Shown here: positions 24,901 to 37,399 of the stretch, in pieces | Layout: each line of letters begins with the position of its first letter | How positions within the stretch are numbered: position 1 is the stretch's first letter | Assembly: GCA_029204225.1 (NCBI GenBank) | Contig: CM055103.1 | Coordinates: 45,854,611 to 45,918,610, forward strand | Reading direction: 5' to 3' | Source: Diphasiastrum complanatum | Lineage: Eukaryota; Streptophyta; Lycopodiopsida; Lycopodiales; Lycopodiaceae | DNA length: 64,000 bases | Program-made: the position numbers and the translations under genes | Notes under the pieces: model-generated | Told to the model about the DNA's origin: nothing | Seen by the model: only the letters and a program-made list of their open reading frames with translations | The model's database searches: none

Positions 24901-27900
24901 AATTGGATATATTCTAATTTCACAAATAGATATATCCTCACATCAGCTTGAGTTTGAGACGGGACGCTTCCAGGGTATCCCTCGTGGGGAATCGGGACAT
25001 GATACGTTGGATATGTTTATTGGGAGAGGGTGAGATTGAGGAGCAATTCATTCTCAGATGTCTTGCCTACTATGAGATACGTGGTCAATATTACTGCTTA
25101 TTCAAAGATTCACCTACTACTTTATGTTCTCTCAGGACCCTTATGTTAATGAGATGTCCTTGATGTGAAGAGTTTTGTGCCATGATCAGTCAGATACTCA
25201 AGACACACAGCCCCAGATTACAGCTTTTTCTTCTAGGAGGAGAACTCAGCTAGACTCAAAACTAGATGATGAATATACTCCTATTCTTATGAGAGATCGA
25301 CTTTGTGATCAATGACAATGTATAGTATCCCACCTCTCTGATACTCTTGTCTCCAACGGCCCCATGGGGGTTCCTATTGGGAGACCTTGTCCCAGTTAGC
25401 ACCAGAGTATGAGACATTTATCATCAGCACATCACCGGCCCCTTTTGATTCCATCGAGCACCTATAGCAAGCCTTTTTCCGCCCGTATCAATTGAAAGTG
25501 CTTTGATATCATTGGCTACACATAGCCCTGATACTATATTTTTGATAAAGTTGATGTTTCATTTTCATACGAGTTTTTTAAACTCTAGTATTTTTGTTTA
25601 TTCATTATTTAGAGACATTCATATAGTTCTGTATGCTCCCTTCATGCTATGCACAGTTGACATGTGCTACTTTGTCTTATATGCCTTTTGGCCTCAAAAG
25701 ACATTTATTGCCTACTTCCCTGCAGAATTTAAACACTAACGACATTCCCCCTATGTATCTGTTCCTTACGCTATGGAACTATAAGCTGTGCTTGGAAGTT
25801 CAGAGCAAATTTTAACCTTTATTGTTGGGAATAAAATTTGTATAATTTTAGGCAGTTTTTAGAAGTACTCAACATCAAAACAAATTGCCAGTGCATCATC
25901 TGCATACTGCCCAAAAAGAAATTTGCTGACACATTTTATATAGTAGACTCATTTTCAAGGTGTTAAATCCTTTTTATTCTTGCAAAGTTGCTTTGTACTG
26001 AGCCAGCTACTCATAAATTTTTTGGTCTCAACAAAAAGCTTATAGTCATTAATTGAAAATAATTGTGGCTGATGGAAGAAAATCGAGCACCATTGTATTT
26101 TTGCCATCACTCGTTTTATTTCACGTAAAGCAATTAACTCGGTTACAATTTGAACTTATCTAGTTATTGTTGAAGTCTGTTGTCAAAAGCTCCAAACTGT
26201 GCATAGCATGACCTGCAAAGATTATCCGTCAAATTATTTCTTGGGACAGTATGGGTGTACGGTATACAGTTGTAGCAATGGTACCATATAGACCAAAATT
26301 TCTTGTACATTTATTTTCAGTCCTTGCATAAGTGTTTAGCCTTGAAGTTTTCATCTGTAAAATAGACTTGATAGCTTGGGTGACACATTGGATTGTTGCA
26401 GGGTGTGGAAACGTATACTCCTCGCTTGCTTGCGCTCGATCTGCGCGGTAATTAATCTTTTGTTTCCAGGCTATTATGTTCTGGTTTACATTTTACGTTC
26501 AGTTTTCATTTATTTTGGGAGTTTTCAGAAGGATGCCAGTCAAATTTTCATCACTAGGTACTTATTATCATCACTAGGTACATATTTAATGAGCAAACCA
26601 TGGTGACCTGATAATTTTGACTCATGGAGTGTTCAAAGGTGCGATCTGGGAATTCCTGTTAGGGTTTCCCAGATCGTAAATCTTTTTGATTATTTTTTTT
26701 CAAAGTTTGCCAATATGGGTATTATGTGAAAGGATTTTAAGAAAGCAGTTCGTATGCAGTTCTGTTGCTTGATTTCAGAATGTTAGGCGGCCCACAAATC
26801 AGAAAACTTTCAAAAATTTGCTGGTTGTCAGAACTTTCTGTTTGTTTAGGGTTGGCTGCATTCATGGGCTTCAGTATATTTGCATTCACTGTACAGATCT
26901 GCAGCAATAATCTGCTCTTCATGAAGATATATCTGCATAAGCTGCTATTCATTTCAATAGCAACCAGCAGCGGATCGGGATGAGAATTTTTTTTGCGATC
27001 CGGGACCATGTTTCTGGTCGCGGATTGCCAGCGTTCTGGATCGCACGATCCGGAATGTTTTTGCAGTGGATCGCGATCCGCTGCAACACTGGGAGTGTTA
27101 TGTAGTCAATGTTTGTTGTGTGGTGTTTACGAAAACGTAGGTGGTTTTATATCAGTTGTTGATGACATGCCCTTGTGCAGCGTGCTTCATATTGTAGAAT
27201 GCTGATTGAATGTGCAACTTTTGTAGTTTTTTCAACCATTTTTCCATTTTTCAAAACAGTTTTTTCTTTCAAATCAAAGCCATCTTTTCAATCTTGATTG
27301 TTTTTTGATATATTGGTTGGTTGAGAATTGATGGCCAAAAAGCTATTATCAATTTTCTAATACTTACAACAAGATTTCATTAGAGCTATGTTTTGCGTAC
27401 GTGCTGCTAGACATAGTTGATGAATTCAAGAGTTCTTGCTTTAAACTCAAACGGGTTTTTTCCGCTTGGTCACCTTTTCCAGGGTTTAGTAAAAGTTAAA
27501 AAATATACCAAGTCATTTATTGCTGTCTTGTCACTTGGATGCGATTCTAATTTCTGAAGAAGTTTTCTTTTGGGTCTCTTCCAGTCATTATTGCTTTATG
27601 GAAACACCAATAGATTGGTTCTTGTAAATCAGACAAATTTTCTAGATAGGTTTTCAGAAGAGAATTCTTTCAAGCTACCATTTGCAGGCATTGTTAAAAC
27701 AAGAAATAATCAAACAAAGTCTATTGCCGTATGTAGCTTAAAGAGACCTCAAACTCTGAGTAGCTTAAAGAGACCTCAAACTCTGAGTAGCTTAAAGAGA
27801 CCTCAAATTCCCAGAAGTTTGAATTCAACATGCTGTTTCTAGGCTTATTACATTCAGCCACTGTTTGGGAATTGCAACCTTTTTTAAAGTCTTTAATTTC

Positions 27901-30900
27901 CATAAAATGTCAGCTTGATTGAGGAGACAGCTCTCTACCCTCCTTTTGGACCCTATAAATAGCAGTTCTTGTATCACTGCTCATGCTGTCCTAAAAGCTG
28001 ATGCTTTTTAGTGAACTATTAGAAAATAGCATAAATTAGGAATGATCATCTCTATTCTTCTCTCCTATTTAGCACATTGAAATAAAAACCCAGAGCACTT
28101 CAAGGTTCTCATATTTGCTTATGCTACTACCCTTTAGCTGCCCCTTGTTAAGCACCTCAAGGCTAGGCAGTCCTCCCACCTATCCAGTGTTCAGTTATGG
28201 TAGTTCTTAGTCATTCAACCACAGACCAACTTTCCCAAGTTCCTCATATGAACATTGGTATGCAGATTTTGGTCAGGAGATTTTGTGTTGGCATTAATCA
28301 TGAAATAAATGTTCCAAGCCCAAAGTTTGGAACTAAGTATTCGATCTTGCCTAATTCTTGCCACTCATGAGTATTGTGCAAAGCAAGCAAAGGTTTGAAC
28401 AAGATTTTCAATCTTGAACTAAGCATATTGTTGGTAACAGGCCCCCAATTAGAGTGGAAATTTTCAAATATGGGTATCTTGATAGCCTTGATAATCTGAA
28501 AAGTGAGCAATGTAAAATCCATAACAAAAGTATTTAGGAAGTTTTTTTTAAGATGGTCTATGTTGAGAATCTGCATTCCTGATTCGAAAACTCCAAGGCT
28601 TAAAGAATAGGCATGACAGTCCCGTTGCGGCCATTTAGGCTTTAATAAGATTTACTTGGAATGTATGTGTCAGCTTTTTTTGACTAGGATCAAAACGAGA
28701 TGTTAGTGACTATGGAAAGAATTGTGATGCATGTCAAAGAGTTAAAATAAAGACAAATAAATTCCCTAGGGAGGTTACATACTCTTGAGATTCCAGAGAA
28801 AAATCGAGAGAGATTATGTATAGGTTCATGTATTGAGAGATTAAAGAGAAAGAATTGTTGTTGTTGATAGATCAACGAAGATTGCACACTTTATTCCAAT
28901 CCACTTGACTGATGCAACCTTAGACATCGCCTTTGAGATTGCCTAGAATATTGAAAAGCATTGCGTGATTGAGATGCCAAGTTTACATCTAATTTCTGGC
29001 AATCCAAATGATCAGAGCCCAAACAAGAATGATAATACAAAGACAATATATAGAGATAAAAGGTGATAGGGCTCTAGAAAGGGTATGACTCTAATTTCTG
29101 ATATTTGTCCTTGAATATCAAGTTTTTATTCCGAAGGTTAAAAAGAATCCCTTTCAAGGGTCGTGGGTCAAAACACATACTCACTACAACAACTATGACT
29201 TGCAATACAGAAGAGAAAGAGACTTAAGGTTCTTGAATAGTGTGAGTGCCACAAGATGATTTGAACCAGAGAGAGGATCAAATTGAAGGTCGAAGGTGAT
29301 ACATAAACACAAGGTGGAGAGAAAAGTGGAATTTGTGGTTGTGAGCTTTAAATGATTGGGAGTCTTCTTTATCAACAAACATGTTTTTACATTTCAGTAA
29401 ATGTTCCCCCATCTCATAAATGTGCTTGCCTCTCAGATTTTTGAGAAAATGTCTTCCTAGTAGCTTGGCAGCGTGGCTTGGGTATACTTTCCACCAAGAT
29501 GTCTCAAAAAATAATTTCTGTAAGCTATTGTCTCTAACATGATCGTAAGTGTTCCAATATTCCCTGGAACATATGAAGTCTAGATTCTTTCTCTATGAGG
29601 TTCTTGTGTAGTCTTGCAAGTATCTCAGATTTCTAGCCAGAAAGCTTGCTTGCATACGCAAGTGTTAAATAGATTTATTCAAACCTTGTCTTGCATATGT
29701 TGTCTTTTAGCTATTTAGAGTTGGAGCTCAATTCGTGTCACTGGAGTTGCAATATTTTCTGGCTTCTTGCAGCATATTATCTTATACTTTGCTGCTGGTG
29801 TAGTTTTTTTTCTACAGGGAGCTTGGGTGCCGTCCGTTCTTGTGGATCTCTTTATAACAAAGCACCGCATGGAGACAGTTCATCCGTAACCAGCTGGTGA
29901 GCCTGGTGTACGTTGCATGTTGTGTCAGTCTCAGTTTGCATAAAGTTGCTCAACTTATGTTCTTCATAGCTACTGGTCCTTATTGACGTGAAAACTTCAA
30001 AGCGTAGAAAGATTGCTTTGTTATCACAATAAGATCCTTTTAAATAAATCTAACAAAGTAGATCCAATGTGTAAGTATTTCATTTGTTATGGACTCTATT
30101 TTGCATGTAGGTTTCAGAAAGCTCTCTAATGTTCTAACTGCCAAAAAAAGTAGTGCCTGGGTCTTGCAATTCAGCTATCCAGTTTTCTACTATAACAGTT
30201 TCTTGTGCATCGAGAGATTCCACATTTTCATGTTTTGTAAATCACATTCATAAATTGAATTTGTTAAGAAGCAGGACTTGGCTATTGGTCTTGTATCATT
30301 TAATTATATTGAGTCTGTACCAGCTGAAAAACATCATTCTAGGGTTCTACATTCTCAAATTCAGAGGTGAATTGAGTAGACTTGTGCCTCATGATATTCA
30401 CAAGAAAGAGAGTTTCAGGATACACAAGTCACATTCATGGATTGAAATTTGAATGTGCCAACTAGAAGCTCAAAAAATTCAGAAGTAGAGCTTGCAAGAA
30501 ACTCTGTTGAGAATCTAATGTCGTATGATTCAGTACACGTATCTCATGACCCATGCATGGGTCATAAGCTGGTGCATGACAGTAGTATTGACATGATCAA
30601 CACAGTACACAAATAGTCTCTACTCTAAATATTCTCATTCTCATCATCTGATGACGCCTCATCTTGTGAGTTTGGCGTCTGTTTCAAAGGCGGTATTTGA
30701 AAGAGCATATTTGAAAAGTTTAGATACCAATGAACAATTTTTTGCTCATCAACTTCATAAATTAATATATAGTTTGTTCTTTCAGCCTCATGACACTAGG
30801 ATTGCTACAGTAGCTGTTTCTGAAAGAATGATAATATGTGAATATAGCAAACCATGTTTTAGAACAACGTTGTTGAGATTACTCATTCAATGGTTATTTG

Positions 30901-33900
30901 AAGTTTAGGTACTTTGGTTATTCACTTTTTTTGCTATTGAGCTATTATTGACAGGACTGGGCCAATTTCAACCTTTAGAGAAGAGCCTATAACGAAGAAT
31001 AAGTTTCTTCAGAGTTTGGATGAAGAGCATGAGTGCTTATCAGATCAATCTGCAAAGTTCTTTTCAGTTAATCAAGGATCTGGACAAGATCACACTTATA
31101 AACAAGCAGATCAGGAAATTGTTCAAGACTTAGAGGATGGAGTTCAGTTTTGGACCGATTACTTGAAGGCTCACACTCATCCTTCAAGTCTGTTTGAGAT
31201 TCAGGGCGCATGGAATGGTGTTACACCCTTTCAGGATTTTGGCTGTGGTAGAGGATGGCTGTCTGAGACCACGCAGGCTGAGGAATTCCAAAATAGATTT
31301 CGATTCTTTGTTGAGGAGTGCGATCATCTGCAGGTTGGATACCTTTGCATTTGCATGCAGTTACACCAAAAAATATTTGGCAGTATGATTGATTTATTGC
31401 CTAATTTGGCATACACACAAAAAAATATTTTGCATTATGATTGATTTATTGCCTAATTTGGCATAGGTACTTGGCAAAGATTTCGAAATTTACATTTTTA
31501 AAGTTTCTCATCACATAGTTACAAAAGTGTATTATTGAGTGTTCTTAATACGTGAAAAGCTGGCTGAACTATACTGCTGCATGCTGTTCCTTGCATGGTG
31601 CATCTCGTTTTCAGGAAGCTGAGATAGGAGTTCGTAACAATCGTCAGGGATATATATATATAATGTGTGTCCATCGTATGTATGTATTTGTGGGTGGTTT
31701 CCATGGGGTTGAAGTTTGACGTCTCCAATCTCCGACGATTGTCAGGACTTTGTATTACGTGCCCATCATATATATGTAATACGTATTTCTGGGTGGATCC
31801 CACCGAAGATTGCATGTCTCTATTGCTATTTTGAACATTATCCTAGACATAACATCGTTATGAGTATAATGTGTGTGAGTGTGTGTGCATGCGCTCGTGG
31901 GCACATGCATAAGAAAGTAAACATCTCTGATTGATTATTGTCACGTAATAAAAGAACCAAAGAAAACCTCTTCACATCAGATCTTTCCAGCCTCATTTCG
32001 TGATTTTAAAGAAGGGAGAGTTTTAAGCATAGCATATCGCGATTCGCCATCATGAGTACTAGAAGTTAATGTCAAAAGCATGAATGTGTAGTGCAAGATG
32101 CACAATCAAAATATTCTAAAGCAAGAGAAAAGAGAAAGGAGAGATGCAAGCAATTAGAAGATAAGTTACTATGGCACATGCAAAACCAAGAGAAACCAGG
32201 TTCAGGGAGAGTAAGAGGGGTCTTTCAGAAGGGCGAGTTGTAAGCACACAATCACATATGGGATCGGATAAGAACAATAGCTTGAAATGATGAACAACAG
32301 CAATGTCCAACTAAGAATGCTGAATGGGTGTCAATGACAATCAATGGGAACCCTACGAATATTGCAAATGAGTTACCGACGATGAATTCAAGAGTAGATC
32401 AAATCATAAGCTAATGAATGAATATCTCTCCCTCCTATATATACTACCCTAATGGAACCTTCCAAGAAGGTACCGAATCAGGGTTAAGGTTGCCCATCCT
32501 TGTCTAGACCTAGGGCCCAATACCTAGTCTAGGGCAGGCCCAATATTGCAAGTTTCCTTCACTCTCCTATTAACAAACATTGCCCTCAATGTTTGTAAAA
32601 GATCAACTAAATATAAATATCTTTGCCCTCAATTTGAGCTATAGAATGTTACTATTGGAAATGTTGCAAATTGTAAAAGTGCAAAGGTGCACTTCCAAGA
32701 TGTCATAGCAAAATGTCGTTGATGCAGCACTAATCACATAAGTTCATATCCTAAGTATCCAATCTAAGTGTCAACATAATTCCATTGTGCCACTTTGAGA
32801 GAGGCAACAATGTTGAGGGACAATGGATATACCAAAAGAACATCCCAAGCTATCAAAAGGTCCATGCGTGCAAAACATCATGAATAGGAACCGGTGCCAC
32901 TGCAACCCAAGTTAGCTATATGGCCCTAGTGTGCCTCATGAACGCATCAACAAGATCACAAGGACACAAACTCCTATGGACCAAGGAGCAATACACCATT
33001 CCAAGTAGTAATGCTGTATAAGGGCAACAAGAAAGATTATGCAACTAGAATATGATCAGAACGACACACGTCCAAGAAACTGCAAATCCTTAGGTCCGCC
33101 AATGGAGGCGAATATTCGAGCAAAGAATTTTCAAGCTTTTGCCAGGGGAGAGGCATTGAACAACAATTCACCCCCGCATATACACCACAATACAATGGTG
33201 TAGTAGAAAGAAGAAACAAAACCCTTATCAAAGGAGCAAAATGCATGATGGCTCAAGCACAACTGCCAAGTCGTTTTTGGGACGGTGGTTTATCTTTTGA
33301 ATCGAAGTCCTACAAAGGTTGTAGAGAATCGGACTCTAGAGGAAGCTTACACCGGTCGAAAACCAGATGTAAGTCATTTGAGAGTGTTTGGTAGTATTGT
33401 TTATGCTCACATACCTAAGGAATCTAGGAGCAATTGGATTCTAAAGCGATCAAGTGTTTATTCCTTGGATATGATAGTCTAGAGAAGGGATACAAGTTGT
33501 ATGACTTGGAGGGTAAGAAAGCCACCATAAGTAGGGATGTAATCTTTGATGAGGAGGCAACTCATAAAGATACAGAGATACCTTATGATAGGAATCAAGA
33601 TGGAGGAATCCCTATATTGTGTGACGAGTTATTATAGGAGCCTGAATCGACACATGTATCGCCTATGCCAATCCAAGTACCTAGAGTGACCTTGGTTGAG
33701 AAAGGAAAGAGGAAGGAGAGCTAGGCAGGAAGCATCCTACATTAGAAGCTAGAAGATTGCCTAGTTGGTACTATGAAGCTATCAAGGATAGTGTTATTAT
33801 GGAACAAGGAGAGTCCTGTACGCATGGAACTAGGAGATTCGATAGGCTTGAAAAGCAGCATGAAGATTAGGATCGACAAGAGGATCATCATGAAGATCAA

Positions 33901-36900
33901 GATCGACAAGAAGATCATCACGAAGATGGGGATGTACATGTTGCATATATGGCCACAATATAGGATCCATCTACTTTCAGAGAGGCTGAAAAAGAGGATA
34001 TTTGGAGGAAAGCTATGGATGAGGAGTACGACTCAATCATGAAGAACAAGACTTGGAGACTTGTTCGGTTACCTACAAGTAAAAAGGCCATTGGATGCAA
34101 GTGGGTCTATAGAACTAAGTACAAATCAGATGGTTCTATAGATAAACATAAGGCAAGATTGGTGGCAAAAGGTTATGCTCAACAGTTACGAATAGAGCCA
34201 CAACTGATCTAGAGCTAAGCTATGAAAGCAGCACATAAGCAAGACTTAAGCTATGAAAGCAGCACATAAGCAAGACTTAGCCCTAGAAAGTAGGAAAGAG
34301 AGAGATTAAGGAGACTAAAGAGAGAGATCAATATCATCAGCTGAATAAGAAATGACATAGTTTCCCTACTTATAGCCAAAAGGAAGCCCTAAAAGGAAGC
34401 TTCCGGTGGCTAGGGCCCAACTGGGAGGGATAATAGTGCGCCCTCCAAGAAGGCCCCCACTCTCCAGTAATATGTCCAAATGGCGTAATAATGAATAATA
34501 AGGCCAAAGGCCAACCATATAGTCTAAGTGTCACTAATGAATAAAAAAGGGCCCAAGGCTTGCTTATGCATAAAGTAAAGTAAATGTAAATGGACGCGGC
34601 GAATGTAATGAGCCAAGTCCATAACTCTCCCCGACACAAAAAAAAAGACCAACTGCCGAAAAGAAACTGGATCAAACAGCAACAAGCCCTGGTGCATCAA
34701 CAACTAGAACAACATCTGATGTAGAGGAATCAACAAGTGCAGCACGAGCATGAGCCTGATCCGCAAGTGATGATGTATGATAACCAGGAGTGCCAAGGTA
34801 TCCGTAATGCCCAAGCTAGTAGAGGATCAGTCCAAAAGATAGGGACATCATACCAAGGTATCCAAAAAGCCCGAGAAGGTAGAACAACATGGTCAAAAGC
34901 CCAAGGTATCCATAGGGCCCATGAATGAGAAGTAGCACTGCCACACGGTACCCTCAAGGCCCATATCACGAGAAGAGCAGCATGCCAAAAGCTCTAGAAG
35001 GTCCAAGAAATCAATGCATCTTCTAAAAAGACATGATGCATGAAAATAGTAGCAACAAATCTAGAAATAGTAGAGGCCGCAACTGAAAAACTGTAGCCGA
35101 AAAACTCATCTAGAAAGACCTCATATGGACATACCAATCCATCATAGGATACACCAAAAACGGATGGAGAATCGGATGACCCATCGGAACTGGCCGCAAG
35201 TGTAATCCCAAAGTACACCCCAGGCGCACAAGTGAGGAATAGAAGAAATGCACTGGAACGAGGAATAGGAGCCGCAACATCAGTAGCAAGCATCGGAGCA
35301 ATATCCACGTGTAGCTAGGAATGAAGCACATATGAGCAACACTGAAGTATATGGCGGCAACATTCTTAAAAACTATCCAAGAGAGGAAAAGGAATTCTCT
35401 CAAGGTACCTTGATGGTCTCGGAACACCAGAACAAAGTGGCAACTCAGCATCGGAGACCAAGCGATATGGAGCAACCCGAAATGACGGGGAACCTGAAGA
35501 TCACCCGGACAAACAGTAGCTGGAACGAAGGCAATAACCCAAGCCATCAGGATATGCCAAGCCTGACAATGAGCAACAATCCAAGGAACAAATAGAGAGC
35601 CACATGCATAATCATAGAGATATCTGCACCATAGGCGATCAGTAATATGGAAAAACCAGCACCAATCAACAGGTCCAAATGAAAACCAAGCTCTAACCCA
35701 TTTTCCTTGCTGATTTTTTCCTCTCTTTGCTGAGGGCTTTCATCTCTTTCCTTCAGCAACATTCAGCACAGTTTGGAGGAAGACCAGCTCCCATTAGAGC
35801 ATTTTCCTTGGCGGAGCTTTAGCAGATAGTCAGCGGAAGTACTTCCGCTGAATTTGGCGGCCGGAAAAAAAAAATCTGGGCAGATTATTTCCGGCGCCCA
35901 AGTTCCAACCCTCCACCCACTTCCAGCTTGTTTGCAGGCTCTCCAGCGCCCAATTCCCTCATCTCTTTCATCCGTTCTTCCTTCCATTTTCGGCCCTCTT
36001 CACGTTTGTTTACAAGCTGTCCAGCCCCTTCATACTTGTCACTTTCGTCCATTTTTGTCTCCGTTTGCAGCCATTTTTCACACCTTGTTTGCAAGCTGTC
36101 CAGCGCCCATCCCCCTCCAAGTTTTACTTCGTTCCGCCTCCGTTTGCTACCCCAAATCCACATTTGATTGCAGGCTCATCACCACCCTCATGCTTGCTTT
36201 TCGGCAATAGTAGCAAGGCATACTATATCGGTATCAAAGCATGGAACAATATCATAGCATGCAACAACATTGGTAGCACCATCAAAGCATGCAACGGCAT
36301 CATCAATCGTATCATAGCATGCTATATCAGTATCAAGGACCATATCAGCCGCAACCTGTATATGTGAATCAGCATCAGTAGGAACCTGTATATGTGACTC
36401 TGACTCACTATGGGATATAGTGATATACCATCTAATGGCTCACATGTCTTCAGTATTACTTTGATACTTCTCGGCCAACTTGTCCAAGTCCTAATAAGAT
36501 TCTTGATGCAATTTTTCTCTTAAAGGGTTCTGCTAGGTCAAAGTGGTTTGACTATGTCCATTCTCATCCGCCTTGGCATGACTTTCTACCAGTACTTCGC
36601 CTTCTTATATTTTCCGATGATAATTCTTTACGAGTGGTATTATAGGTCTTGAGAGTTTTACTCCTCCTGATTCCTCTCGTGAGCATTCTTCCATATGCGA
36701 GGTTCCATTTTCTTGTGCAGGACAACTAGAGATAGAGTCACACATTTCTAGCAATTCACATGAGGTTGATTCACACATTGCTAGCGATACACATGATGAT
36801 TCTATATCACACAGTGTGAGCGAGTTGTCTGATTTACTTGAGATAGTTATTGACCTACCTGAGCTCGAGTAGAAAGCTGCTGGAAATGTGCACGGACAGC

Positions 36901-37333
36901 CACCGATCAAGTCTGTCAAGGAACTGCGTTGGAGCTGGAAATTTTGCCAAGTATTGGGCCCAAATGGGGCGCTGGACAGCCACTAAGGAATGCTGAAAAA
37001 AAATGAGTTAAAAGGCTGGAAAACAGCAAATATGAAGGCTGTAAAAATGCGCGGACAGCAAATGTAAAGCTTCATGGATCTTTGCTTGAGGTTTGTGATC
37101 TGCCTCATGATATTTCTACGGTTCCTGACATGATTCATGCGCCTTTGGCCCTTATAGATTAGAGAAAGTATATATGTAGGCTGGCGCCCCACCACAAGAT
37201 AGAGCTTTGCTCAATTCTCCTACAATCTGAATTCTCTTTAATCTCTATGGTTGGTTTGTGTGAGTTCTAATAGGACTATTAACTCCATCTAGAATTTGTA
37301 TGACAACTTCTTAGGCAGCAGAGGCAGAACTAC

Positions 37334-37399
<66 letters not shown>

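Noticed and set aside
36440-36900. A possible host gene fragment (KGSARSKWFDYVHSHPPWHD; Ser/His/Asp-rich frame).
   Set aside because: No recognisable domain. The position after a primer-site-like sequence fits gag debris better.
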